Shown: positions 54,120 to 62,874 of the stretch, piece after piece
Layout: every line of letters begins with the position of its first letter
Position numbering within the stretch: position 1 is the first letter of the stretch
From: Pseudobdellovibrionaceae bacterium
GTDB taxonomy: Bacteria > Bdellovibrionota > Bdellovibrionia > Bdellovibrionales > JAGQZY01
Length of the DNA: 64,000 nucleotides
Direction: 5' to 3'
NCBI GenBank assembly: GCA_020635085.1
Contig: JACKAL010000007.1
Span: forward strand, 32,171-96,170
Notes under the pieces: model-generated
Database searches by the model: none
Told to the model about the DNA's origin: nothing
The model's input: the letters and a program-made list of their open reading frames with translations, nothing else
Position numbers and translations under genes: made by a program

Positions 54120-55241
54120 TTAGTGACAACTGGGTGGGTTGGGAAGAATCGGTACGACTTTTAAGTAATTTAAAAGACCGGCGGGGCCATGAACACGAAA
54201 TTTTCCGTTTTCGTACACAGAATACGAAGCCGCCTGTTCCCCCCACTGAATAATACGAATGGGAGACACATTCTGGTTAAAACAAGCAGCACCCAACAAG
54301 TGACCACCACTGCGCATGAACACGTCTTTTTCAAGTACTTTGAAATCGTGAGATGAACTAAAATTTTTATTAATCACATCTCCAAAAAAACGACCAAGAA
54401 ACTCATAGTGCTCGTTTTTATATTGCTCAATTCCGTAGGCAGACCAACCAAGTATAGTCGCAATAACGGAGGCAAAATTAAACGCACGTTGATAACCTGC
54501 AGCTTTGTATGCTTCTCGCTCTTTCAACTCAACAATGAGATAGTGGGAATCGACATTTTTATCGCTCACTTGCACCGGCTCTTCCGAATTGAGAACAGAT
54601 TGAATATCCTTACCATGCCACAAAACATCAAGCGCCGCACCGATCGCTGAAAAACCAAAGGTGGATGTAAATGCCACTTTATTATTTAAAACTGTACGCA
54701 AAGAATCTTTTGCTACAGGGCCCACAGTGTATGTGCGTGTCCCCTCCCAAAAGGCGTGAATAGGAAACTCCCCATTTTCGTCGAGAAGATCAAAAAACTG
54801 AGGGTTCATATGAAGACGTTTTTCCAACATTCCCTCAAGACATGGAATAAACTCCTGACGACCACCTATAGAATACACTCCGTTGATCATATCCGATGAT
54901 GGACCGTGACCTAACTTCGCAGAACAGCCATCATCAGGAGAATTTCCTCTATAAATAGATAATATGGTCGATGCACCACGGGCAGTGTCTAACGATAGCA
55001 CCATAATCACATCAGCTCGCGATCCCAAGCTGGCTCTTCCACCGGTACTTTTTTTACTATTACTATTATCTTGCCCAATAATTAAAAGGTTGAACCGTTT
55101 TGGCAGTACACTTCCTATTTTGTACAGACCGAGAGACGAAATAAACTTTGCGTCTGCTTGACTATTAACTGTTTGATACTCATCAACAGCAAAAGAGGAA
55201 ACGGAAACAAAAAGAGACAAAAGGATCCATGCGTACTTCAT
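54120..55241 (-). CDS. LytR-CpsA-Psr (LCP) family-like exported protein
   Basis: The 373 residues start with a signal peptide (MKYAWILLSLFVSVSSFA). The N-terminal part has the LCP look: FNLLIIGQD, then SRADVIMVLSLD and ILSIYRG, followed by INGVYSIGG. In typical LCP proteins these read like NILLLGSD, RSDTIMLLSL and LSIPRD. LCP proteins transfer polymers from lipid carriers to the cell envelope, mostly in Gram-positive bacteria. Here the membrane anchor is replaced by a cleavable signal, and the RD is RG, so activity is uncertain. The C-terminal 150 residues are unfamiliar. It is divergent from the LytS-like kinase gene, with shared operator-like sites between. Confidence 0.62.
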   Translation of the reverse strand: MKYAWILLSLFVSVSSFAVDEYQTVNSQADAKFISSLGLYKIGSVLPKRFNLLIIGQDNSNSKKSTGGRASLGSRADVIMVLSLDTARGASTILSIYRGNSPDDGCSAKLGHGPSSDMINGVYSIGGRQEFIPCLEGMLEKRLHMNPQFFDLLDENGEFPIHAFWEGTRTYTVGPVAKDSLRTVLNNKVAFTSTFGFSAIGAALDVLWHGKDIQSVLNSEEPVQVSDKNVDSHYLIVELKEREAYKAAGYQRAFNFASVIATILGWSAYGIEQYKNEHYEFLGRFFGDVINKNFSSSHDFKVLEKDVFMRSGGHLLGAACFNQNVSPIRIIQWGEQAASYSVYENGKFRVHGPAGLLNYLKVVPILPNPPSCH

Positions 55242-55336
55242 ATAAACCTTTACAAAAAAAATGTTGCAGTAAATTGTGTAGACTCTATAACATTAAACCT
55301 GCTTACAAACGAATCACAGCGACGGTCTTAGGCAAA

Positions 55337-55364
55337 GTCTACATGGATGTAAACACAGTTTACA
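55337..55364. promoter_or_regulatory. Operator-like palindrome and related half-site
   Basis: TGTAAAC-ACA-GTTTACA (55348-55364) is a perfect 7-3-7 palindrome. Directly before it is GTCTACA (55337-55343), and its reverse form TGTAGAC is at 55277-55283. Four GTYTACA-type half-sites thus lie in the 215 bases between the LCP-like gene and the LytS-like gene. The palindrome is 93 bases before the kinase ATG. A dimeric regulator could act on one or both genes. It is not a TyrR box, since the spacing is five instead of six. Confidence 0.5.
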
Positions 55365-55456
55365 CCCCCCATCACTGAATAAAACTGGGTTAAGACGCTC
55401 TGCCATTCAGTCGTAAAACCTTGATCAAATACAATAAAATCAGGTATTTGTAAGAT

Positions 55457-56980
55457 ATGGATCCTGCGATAACCCGGCACCAAGACAAGATCAACAACAT
55501 CCTCCTCTCGGGGCTAGGCAGCGGTATCACGGTTGTTATCATTTACCTGATTTATCGCGATGTCAGCAATCAGGCTATTTCGCTACTTTCTATTGTACAA
55601 AATCTGTTGACCATATTTTTCGTTTATCAGATCACGGATCTCAGCCTCTCCCCATTTGTCAAAGATTCGATCGCCAAAAAATTTCTTTATGGATTAGAAT
55701 TTTTAAAAATTCTTGTTGCTATGTCGATCACGGTGACACTTCAGTATTATTTGATCTCCCGCCCGATTCTCAACCAATCTCTCCGCCCCAATTACCTCTA
55801 TATTGTACTTTTACTCGCGCTCCCCGCTGCCGTCCTTTCACGCATTGTCTATGAACTGAAACTAAAAAAACAAAGAGAACCTGAATCTCCCGATACGCGT
55901 CCCGCCCCAATGCTCATTGTGCAAAACCCCATTGTGCAAAGCCAAATGCACTATTTGATTTTGCTCGTGTCGGGACTTCTCACTGGTGGCGTCCTTTTAA
56001 TTATTCACTTAGGAAAAAGAAAACTCACTCTTATGGCCATAAACCTATTAAGCAATATCTTTTTGTTTATGTGCATTTACTTTTTGTATCAAATGTTTGA
56101 TCTGATGGATAAGCAATGGGGAATAAAAGCAAAGAATAATACCATTCGCTTTGCCATGGAATTCGTAAAACTCTTTTCTGCCTTTTTTATCTCAAGCAAT
56201 GCTCTTTACTATCTTATCTCTCGTCCCATTTTTTATCAAAACTACGATGTAAATTTCTTATTTGTGACTCTAACTGTCTCCATCCCTGCTGCAGCTATTG
56301 CGCGTATTATCTATGAAATGCGCCAAGCAAAAGAACTTGCACTTCAATCGCGTGCCGCACAAGCCGAAGCTCAATACAATTTACTTGAAACACAAATGCA
56401 ACCCCATTTTTTATTTAATTCACTGAATGTTTTATCAGAACTTATTTACGTTGATCCAGATCTCGCCTGTAATGTCACCCAGCAACTTGCTGATTTATAT
56501 CGAGAAATATTGTCCAACTCAAAAAGTAATTTTTCTAATTTAGGGTCGGAAATTTCTATTCTTAAAAAGTATATCCAAATCCAGAAAATTCGCTTTGGCG
56601 ATCGTATTAAATTTAAATGTAACATCGGTGCCGAGTACTTTTCAGTCGACGTACCAAGTTTGATTCTGCAAACCCTTGTAGAAAATGCGATCAAGCATGG
56701 CATTTCACCTAAACAAGAAGGTGGCGACATTGAACTTACTCTCACTCCTGTAGACGACATGTACGAATTATGTATTTCTAATACCGGAGAACTCTATAAA
56801 CCTGAATCGAGCGGAACAACCAATCGCAGTAATGGTCGCAACCTTGGTACAGGGTTACAAAATACAAAAAACCGTCTGGAGTTATTTTACGGCCGCTCAC
56901 ATGGCTTCCGTATTTATTCTGATGATAAAAAGACGTATGTTAGCTTCAGAGTTCCTAAAGAAGGAGGATTTCATGAATAA
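55457..56980 (+). CDS. LytS-like sensor kinase with duplicated membrane domain
   Basis: This 507-residue kinase belongs to the His_kinase/LytS group. The phospho-acceptor is His317 in MQPHFLFNSLN, and the ATP-binding part has VENAIKHG and GTGLQNTKNRL. The first 290 residues hold two copies of a four-helix membrane module: YYLISRPI occurs at 97-104 and 251-258, and LPAAVLSRIVYELK at 122-135 matches IPAAAIARIIYEMR at 276-289, always 154 residues apart. No known sensor domain is visible. The start has no clear ribosome site. The stop overlaps the regulator gene by eight bases. The signal is unknown; the neighbour suggests cell-envelope control. Confidence 0.92.
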   Translation: MDPAITRHQDKINNILLSGLGSGITVVIIYLIYRDVSNQAISLLSIVQNLLTIFFVYQITDLSLSPFVKDSIAKKFLYGLEFLKILVAMSITVTLQYYLISRPILNQSLRPNYLYIVLLLALPAAVLSRIVYELKLKKQREPESPDTRPAPMLIVQNPIVQSQMHYLILLVSGLLTGGVLLIIHLGKRKLTLMAINLLSNIFLFMCIYFLYQMFDLMDKQWGIKAKNNTIRFAMEFVKLFSAFFISSNALYYLISRPIFYQNYDVNFLFVTLTVSIPAAAIARIIYEMRQAKELALQSRAAQAEAQYNLLETQMQPHFLFNSLNVLSELIYVDPDLACNVTQQLADLYREILSNSKSNFSNLGSEISILKKYIQIQKIRFGDRIKFKCNIGAEYFSVDVPSLILQTLVENAIKHGISPKQEGGDIELTLTPVDDMYELCISNTGELYKPESSGTTNRSNGRNLGTGLQNTKNRLELFYGRSHGFRIYSDDKKTYVSFRVPKEGGFHE

Positions 56981-57713
56981 GGTTTTAATCGTAGATGACG
57001 AAGTTCTAGCTAGAAAAAAAATTAGACGCTTTCTCGAAGAAAAAAACCAAGGGTACGAAATTTTAGAGGCAGAAAATGGCTTGCAAGCCATGGAAATGAT
57101 CGAAGCACAAAAACCCAATATTGTTTTTCTAGACATTGAAATGCCCGAGATGAACGGAATGGACTTAATCAGTGCCCTTCCCAGTATCAATTTCCATCTT
57201 ATTTTTCAGACTGCTTACAGTGAATATGCCGTCAGCGCTTTTGAAAAAAACGCCATCGATTATCTTCTTAAGCCATATAATCAAGAGCGTTTTAATCAAG
57301 CACTTGAAAAATGTACACACAAACCAAACCAGCAACTGGTAACAGACATCGACCACCTTAAAGAAGATTTTGCTAAAAAGAACATTTATTTAAATAAATT
57401 GGTCGTTAAGCGTGGCACTAAAAATACACTTATTAATGTAGAAGATGTTATTTATTTTCGCAGTGAAAATCATTATAGCTATATTTGCACAGAGCACTTC
57501 GAATACATTTATAATGAACCACTCAAAGATCTTGTTAATAAACTAGATCCGAAAGTATTCCGCCAAGTTCATCGCAACGCCATACTCAACATGAACCGCA
57601 TCAAAGAAGTCATTGAGGGCGATAACATGTCGGCTGTTATGACCAATGGTCAAAAACTACAGATATCCCGCTCCAATCGAAAAATGGTTAAAGACATCGT
57701 ACTTCGCCAATAA
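56973..57713 (+). CDS. LytTR-family response regulator
   Basis: Start at 56973 has AAGGAGG five bases upstream and lies in the end of the kinase gene; a longer frame from 56832 is rejected. The 246 residues have a receiver domain (Asp8, Asp9, phospho-acceptor Asp54 in FLDIEMPEM, Lys near 103 in LLKPY). A LytTR DNA-binding domain (about 145-246) with VEDVIYFRSENHYS and FRQVHRNAILNMNRI follows. It pairs with the upstream LytS-like kinase. LytTR proteins often control extracellular polymers and secreted factors. Binding sites may include the sites at 55337-55364, but LytTR motifs are usually direct repeats, so this is not certain. Confidence 0.95.
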   Translation: MNKVLIVDDEVLARKKIRRFLEEKNQGYEILEAENGLQAMEMIEAQKPNIVFLDIEMPEMNGMDLISALPSINFHLIFQTAYSEYAVSAFEKNAIDYLLKPYNQERFNQALEKCTHKPNQQLVTDIDHLKEDFAKKNIYLNKLVVKRGTKNTLINVEDVIYFRSENHYSYICTEHFEYIYNEPLKDLVNKLDPKVFRQVHRNAILNMNRIKEVIEGDNMSAVMTNGQKLQISRSNRKMVKDIVLRQ

Positions 57714-57729
57714 ATATTCTAGAACCCAT

Positions 57730-58650
57730 CTAGTAAATGGCAATTGTTTGCGCATACCTGTCTGCTGCTGCACAGGAAGAGTTGGAGGGAGGGCACATCG
57801 TCATTTCAATACACGTCACCGTAGGATTGATTGCTGTATCACAACTCATACAACCCAACCAATACTCATTGGAAGCTGTACATGCGGGTGTGTAAACCTC
57901 ATTGGTATTTGTCCAGGTATACCCATAAGGTGTCCAAGATTCCATATTGGCTCTTTGTGTGGCAGCCCCAGAACCACTGGTGATTTGTGTGGCCGTACCA
58001 CTCGGAATAGACGTAAAAAACGGCGGTACAGATTGAGTGACTATATAACTCGTTACAGGAGTAGTTGAATCTGTAGCGCTAGGGCTCACACAGGGCGAAT
58101 TCCACTGATGCATACCCGAACACGTCGCATGCGCTATCGCCATTGATACCATCTCGTTGAGAGCATGCACGGTTTTCCAAAAAAAACTTTTCTCTTCTGC
58201 AATCATCTTATTTGGATCAAAATAAACGTTTTTATTTTCTGCCACCACAGTCAATGTTTGCAAACAAAAAATATCATTTGTTGTGGAAGAGTTATTGTCC
58301 CAATCGATACAAATACCTGTAACTGTCGCAGCCGGTAAACACAATGTTTTACCTCCGACTGTTGTGGATGTTGTGCCGCTTGCCAATTGAGTACATGTAA
58401 CCGAGCCACCAGAAGCAGTAGAGTCATCAACTGCTTTTCCCAGCATGCGGGCTCGCCCTATTGTTTGTGACATAGACTCCATCACATTCATGTATTTATA
58501 ACTTTCATGTACGCGACTGGCATTTCTCGCTGTTTCAGCCAACTGCAATGTCGCCACAGTCATCATGGTGACTATCGATATAGAAATAATAACTAAGGTA
58601 ATGAGCAACACACCACCCTTTTCATTACTAATACTCGTTTTTTTAACCAT
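57730..58650 (-). CDS. PilX-like type IV pilus minor component
   Basis: The 306 residues begin with a short basic leader ending in KGG, then a helix (VLLITLVIISISIVTMMTVA). This fits PilX-type proteins, which lack the +5 glutamate of main pilins. The remainder is Cys-, Thr- and Ser-rich, with about 12 cysteines, many in the last 70 residues (TPACTASNEYWLGCMSC and following), pointing to disulfides in the exposed tip. It follows the PilW-like gene by six bases. Recognition is by layout and the neighbour; the C-terminal part is unfamiliar. Confidence 0.72.
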   Translation of the reverse strand: MVKKTSISNEKGGVLLITLVIISISIVTMMTVATLQLAETARNASRVHESYKYMNVMESMSQTIGRARMLGKAVDDSTASGGSVTCTQLASGTTSTTVGGKTLCLPAATVTGICIDWDNNSSTTNDIFCLQTLTVVAENKNVYFDPNKMIAEEKSFFWKTVHALNEMVSMAIAHATCSGMHQWNSPCVSPSATDSTTPVTSYIVTQSVPPFFTSIPSGTATQITSGSGAATQRANMESWTPYGYTWTNTNEVYTPACTASNEYWLGCMSCDTAINPTVTCIEMTMCPPSNSSCAAADRYAQTIAIY

Positions 58651-58656
58651 ATAAGC

Positions 58657-59550
58657 CTACCTTGCTTTACCCTGTGCAAACTTAAAAAGATACACATCGC
58701 CGAATGGACGCGGACCTAAATATTTTTTGCGATCAAAAGCATTATTTGCAAACGTAACCCTCATTGATTTATGAAAATCATAATACTTAACATGTGAGTC
58801 CATACTACATGAAGCCATGCTTGCCACTGGACACCACTGAAATAAACTATCTTTTCCCTTAGTAAAATAACGCATGTACAGCTCAACATTTGCACCCAAC
58901 ACAGGAAGCCCCACATTAGCGCCTCCCGTGTTAACCGCCACCTGTTGCCCATCACTTTGTAAGACGATAATATCGTTCAAACGAAAATCCACTAACCGCG
59001 TGTGCATATTCATAGCATTCACCGGGGAAACTCGTGTCCATCCACCCGACGCATTCTTCTCTTGATCTACAGCAATGGCACCCGAATAGGATACTCGTGG
59101 CGGTATATAAAAAAGTCCATAGGAGTAAAAATCACTCTGCAAATGCGTGGCTGCGGCTGGCTTTTTAATCGCAAATTCACGAACCCCGAGCGCTATCATG
59201 TAGTTGTTATAACTGGTCGAAAACAAATTACTATTAATACTAAATATCGTAGTGCGCGTAATATCGGTTGGATCTGTGGGCGCACGATTACTATAGGTAC
59301 TATTTGCCACTGCTGGTCCGCCGTACTCAACATTCACTGAACTAGAAAATGCCGTTTTCAACGTATACATTGTCATGATCATTTCTGTTTCCGCTTCGTA
59401 CTGTCGCGCCATACGAATATATGTTTCCATTGCCATAACGAAAACTAAAACCATAACCCCTGCAAGCATGACTGAGATCGCTGACGCGATAACGAGCTCT
59501 ATGAGACTGAACCCGCTTTGAGATTTAAGAATTTTATTTAAACGTACCAC
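58657..59550 (-). CDS. PilW-like type IV prepilin
   Basis: The 297-residue protein has a class III leader peptide: basic start, then SQSG|FSLIELVIA with Gly-Phe cleavage site and the +5 Glu, followed by a hydrophobic helix. The body (about 40-297) is beta-rich, with two cysteine pairs near WCPVASMASC. Large size and position suggest PilW, a minor pilin that helps start the pilus at the tip with PilX and PilY1. FimT, PilV and PilY1 genes are not in the window. It follows the thioesterase gene by 14 bases. Confidence 0.85.
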   Translation of the reverse strand: MVRLNKILKSQSGFSLIELVIASAISVMLAGVMVLVFVMAMETYIRMARQYEAETEMIMTMYTLKTAFSSSVNVEYGGPAVANSTYSNRAPTDPTDITRTTIFSINSNLFSTSYNNYMIALGVREFAIKKPAAATHLQSDFYSYGLFYIPPRVSYSGAIAVDQEKNASGGWTRVSPVNAMNMHTRLVDFRLNDIIVLQSDGQQVAVNTGGANVGLPVLGANVELYMRYFTKGKDSLFQWCPVASMASCSMDSHVKYYDFHKSMRVTFANNAFDRKKYLGPRPFGDVYLFKFAQGKAR

Positions 59551-59564
59551 TTACTTTATTAATT

Positions 59565-60044
59565 TTACTTGTTTTTATCACGCTTCTGCAAGCGTGCGTT
59601 TCGCCTTGAGACAGCCGCCTCATGACGTCTTTTATCGTCAGTTGTTTCCAATTTAAGCGCTGGCACCGTCGTTGGGCGACCAAATGAATCTAATGCTACA
59701 AAAGTAAGATAAGCGGATGCGGTATGGAACATTTCACCTGTTTGAGGATTTTCGGCATCGACACGAACACCAATTTCCATGGATGTTGTCGCAACATGAT
59801 TCACGCTGGCTTTAACGTTAATAACCCAGCCTTTATAAACAGGTGCTATAAAATTAACTTCATCGATGTGAGCTGTAACAACCGTTTTACGGGAGTGGCG
59901 TTGGGCACAAATAGCAGCGGCGATATCGATCCACGACATCACCGTTCCACCAAAAACACTACCCAAAGCATTTGTATGAGTGGGAAGCACCAGCTCCGTC
60001 ATCACAACCTGCGAATCAGAAACCGGTCGCGCTTCCTTATTCAC
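59565..60044 (-). CDS. Acyl-CoA thioesterase, hotdog fold
   Basis: This 159-residue protein belongs to the YciA/BACH type. Family landmarks are TNALGSVFGGTVMSWIDIAAAICAQRH, in which FGG and the following Asp shape the active site, then VNFIAPVYKGWVINVKASV and the late FVALD. It hydrolyses acyl-CoA, acting as a hexamer or double hotdog in the cytosol. It lies eight bases after a LuxR-type gene and before two prepilin genes, an unexpected mixture. Substrate chain length cannot be told. Confidence 0.92.
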   Translation of the reverse strand: MNKEARPVSDSQVVMTELVLPTHTNALGSVFGGTVMSWIDIAAAICAQRHSRKTVVTAHIDEVNFIAPVYKGWVINVKASVNHVATTSMEIGVRVDAENPQTGEMFHTASAYLTFVALDSFGRPTTVPALKLETTDDKRRHEAAVSRRNARLQKRDKNK

Positions 60045-60052
60045 AAGAAGAG

Positions 60053-60388
60053 TTACCCTTTGTAACCAACAATAGGAGAATGACCCGCAGGGATGGTATC
60101 GATCTCAGATGTCGTTCCAGTTCCAGATCCCGTAGGCATTTGAATTCCAGCTTGGTTTCCGCCAGTGCTTTCTACGAAGCTCATATGCGGCAAGCACCAT
60201 ACAATAAGCTGTGCACGTGATTTCACGTTCATCTTCTTATAGATGTTTGTTAAATGAAATTTAACCGTTTTTTCTGTGACAAATAACTGATTCGCAACTT
60301 CCTTGTTGGAAAGCCCTTTTGAAACCAACTCTGCGACTTCAGCTTCACGGTTTGACAAACCTTTTTGTATAAGGACATCTCTGAGCAT
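60053..60388 (-). CDS. Minimal LuxR/GerE-type DNA-binding regulator
   Basis: The 111 residues consist almost only of a LuxR C-terminal HTH (about 8-68): LSNREAEVAELVSKGLSNKEVA, then FVTEKTVKFHLTNIYKKMNV. A Gly/Thr/Ser-rich tail of some 40 residues follows. There is no sensor or receiver domain, as in GerE. GGAGGGAG lies before the ATG. It is the first gene of a tight unit with the thioesterase and the two prepilin genes, and may control it. The signal input, if any, must come through another protein or by level of expression. Confidence 0.92.
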   Translation of the reverse strand: MLRDVLIQKGLSNREAEVAELVSKGLSNKEVANQLFVTEKTVKFHLTNIYKKMNVKSRAQLIVWCLPHMSFVESTGGNQAGIQMPTGSGTGTTSEIDTIPAGHSPIVGYKG

Positions 60389-60606
60389 CCTTGCTCCCTC
60401 CGTTTAAATTGTTTCGATTTCTTCAGCAGTCGCTCATCCCCTGTGCAACCGCCTCTATTAAAGTCTTACAACTCTCGATCGATTATTCAAGCGCAAAAAT
60501 TGCAAACTAGACTCACAACGTCAAACCCCAAAAATCCTAATAGCTTAGGGCGGAGAGCCGTGAGTGAAGCCTAAAAATCGCTAACATACGATCGATAAAA
60601 AATATC

Positions 60607-62874
60607 CTATTTTCCCTGATTTTTTATTAACCTTTTTTTAAGATCGTCCACCCATTCACCTGCAGAACGCTGTTTATTGGGGGTAATCGCAAAAATATCT
60701 TCAATTTGTCGACCCCATGTATGAATTTTTGCCCAACGTATCTGCAAACCAAGGGAATGAAGAGCTTGAGCTGCCACAAGCAACACACCTTTTTTATCGA
60801 GTCCACGAAAACTTATAATCCACTCATCTTGAGTCTCTGATACCAATGCCACATCAAGAAATTGTACGGAAAACTCTTTGCTCAAAGAAGGCTCCGCTTG
60901 CATGTTCTTTTTTAAAAATGCATCTGCTTTTTGCGAACGAATCTGGAACCAGTCATAAACTCCGAATCCGGCAATCGTTTGCACGTAGGCATGATCAATC
61001 ACCACCCCTGCTTGCCACAGACGCGAAACATATTCTAAAAACAATCCCTCCCGATCTACTGGATCATAAAAACGCACCCAGCGACTGCGATCATGAGAAA
61101 AGAACTCCAACGTGGCTTCCCTTAAAATAGATAGCTTTTTAAGATCGCGAGCTAAATGTTTTGGCGGTACCGAGTTGAGAAGACCACTATCAATTTTATG
61201 GGTAAACTCCATACTTAACTTATTTTTTGCGAGCTGCTGTTTAAACTCTAAAAAGCGCCCGCCCTGTGGTGCTTCGATCGCCTGCACCAAGCCCATAAGT
61301 AGTTTTTCTTTCCACGATGTCCACGCATCAGGATTTGTCGCTTGAATATCTGCGGCTGTAAACAGTGCCAAACGGCGCAAGCGCGCTCCGTGAGCTCCCT
61401 TATCAAAAAGTTCTTGCCACACCTCTGGAGAGTGCGGATCTTGGCGAAACGCCGCCATAGATAGCAACAGATGATTTTCCACCACCCACATGACCTCTTG
61501 AGTGAAGTGATTGGCAAATTTAAATTTTTCAAAATCACGCTCCACAATATTTCGACCCTCTAGGGAATGATCCGTCTTTCTACCCTTACCTATATCGTGA
61601 TACAAAGCACTCCATAAAAGAATCTGCCAATCCTGCTTGGTAAACTCTCGCACCAAAGGACGTAACTTACCTAAAGTTTTCGGCTTATGATAAAATTCAC
61701 GTATTTTTTTTATCGCTTGCAAAATATGGGCATCCACCGTGTATCGGTGATATTGATCATGCTGTACAATACCTTCTATGCGCTTAAAATCCGGAAGAAT
61801 CTTTCCTAAAATCCGTGTACGATACAACGCCTGAAGAGCTTCATCGCTAGCATCCATAGCCATAAAGCTTTTCAGCTCTAGTGAATACTGTAATTCCTTG
61901 CTCTTTTTTATTTGTGAGGCCGCGTACTGCACCTCCATGCTCGGTCTTTTTTTAAGCGCCTGCATAAGTGATTTCGTGGTTTTAAATTTTTCCGCCTGAA
62001 AGCTCTTTCCTGCACTACAAATAGAAAAAATTAAATCACAATAAAAGCTCACCTTAAAAATGATCTTTTGATACTCCTGCATAAATTCCGCTTGATTACT
62101 ATAGCCAAACCACTCCGCTAGCTCGCGCTGCGATTGGGCCACCAAGGTGTCGCCGTAACCAAGAAGATGCAATTTTTGGCGTACAGTTAAAATATAACCT
62201 TTAATTTGCTTGAGGGAACTTATGATATGCTCTACCGACCCCAAGAAATCCTCAAACCAAAAAGCGACCATAAGGGCTTGTTGGATATCGCGCAACCCCC
62301 CAGGACCAAATTTAATTTGCGGCTCAAGATAATTAGCGATGGAATCATATCGCTGATTGCGTTTTGTTCGTTCTCTTTCGAATTCTTTAAGAAGCTTGCG
62401 ACGAAAAGTTTTCTTCTTATTTAAAATTTTATTTTTTTGCTCTGTGAGTGCTGTCGCCGCTTCCCGAGAAAAAGGCTTTCCCGAAAACAAAGCATTGAGC
62501 TCAAAGACATTTGTCTCTCGACTCCAGTCTTCGCTATTTTTCGAAAACCGATATTTAAGCTCAATTCCCTTTTCTTTGGCTTCATCCAAAAACAGACGCA
62601 CATCATCTTCTGATCCCGAAAAAATCACGTCTAAATCCGATTGCGGAGCCAGTTCTCCTCGCCCCCACGAACCAATCGCAATAGGTTGAGTTTTCAACCA
62701 GTGTGGACACTCACGCAATCGGGCTTCGATGTTTAAAGCGAGCCACGCGGAAAAATCAGATGCGGGAAACTCCTGCCCTTGCCACATATCGGACGTGGGG
62801 ATTTCTAATGGTGGGAGTAACGCCGACTTGGCTTTTTCGAGATCTGCTACTTCTAAGAAAGTTCTTGTTGCCAC
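60607..62874 (-). CDS. glnD: PII uridylyltransferase/uridylyl-removing enzyme
   Basis: GlnD adds and removes UMP on PII proteins in response to glutamine. The 755 residues contain the nucleotidyltransferase motif GSWGRGELAPQSDLD with Gly68, Ser69, Asp80 and Asp82, the PGGLRDIQ signature at 191-198, an HD domain with His426/Asp427 in YHDIGKGRKTDH, and two ACT domains (about 590-650 and 680-740). All parts are present, although the length is below the usual 850-890. The start is GTG, 22 bases inside mutS, with no strong ribosome site. No glnB/glnK or glnA lies in the window. Nitrogen sensing coupled to mutS is probably only positional. Confidence 0.94.
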   Translation of the reverse strand: MATRTFLEVADLEKAKSALLPPLEIPTSDMWQGQEFPASDFSAWLALNIEARLRECPHWLKTQPIAIGSWGRGELAPQSDLDVIFSGSEDDVRLFLDEAKEKGIELKYRFSKNSEDWSRETNVFELNALFSGKPFSREAATALTEQKNKILNKKKTFRRKLLKEFERERTKRNQRYDSIANYLEPQIKFGPGGLRDIQQALMVAFWFEDFLGSVEHIISSLKQIKGYILTVRQKLHLLGYGDTLVAQSQRELAEWFGYSNQAEFMQEYQKIIFKVSFYCDLIFSICSAGKSFQAEKFKTTKSLMQALKKRPSMEVQYAASQIKKSKELQYSLELKSFMAMDASDEALQALYRTRILGKILPDFKRIEGIVQHDQYHRYTVDAHILQAIKKIREFYHKPKTLGKLRPLVREFTKQDWQILLWSALYHDIGKGRKTDHSLEGRNIVERDFEKFKFANHFTQEVMWVVENHLLLSMAAFRQDPHSPEVWQELFDKGAHGARLRRLALFTAADIQATNPDAWTSWKEKLLMGLVQAIEAPQGGRFLEFKQQLAKNKLSMEFTHKIDSGLLNSVPPKHLARDLKKLSILREATLEFFSHDRSRWVRFYDPVDREGLFLEYVSRLWQAGVVIDHAYVQTIAGFGVYDWFQIRSQKADAFLKKNMQAEPSLSKEFSVQFLDVALVSETQDEWIISFRGLDKKGVLLVAAQALHSLGLQIRWAKIHTWGRQIEDIFAITPNKQRSAGEWVDDLKKRLIKNQGK

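Noticed and set aside
55348..55364. The palindrome before the LytS-like gene as a TyrR box.
   Set aside because: TyrR boxes have TGTAAA-N6-TTTACA; here the spacing is five, and no aromatic-amino-acid gene is adjacent.
56832..56972. A longer N-terminus for the LytTR regulator.
   Set aside because: It lies within the kinase-coding region in another frame, and the ATG at 56973 has an excellent ribosome site and starts the receiver domain exactly.
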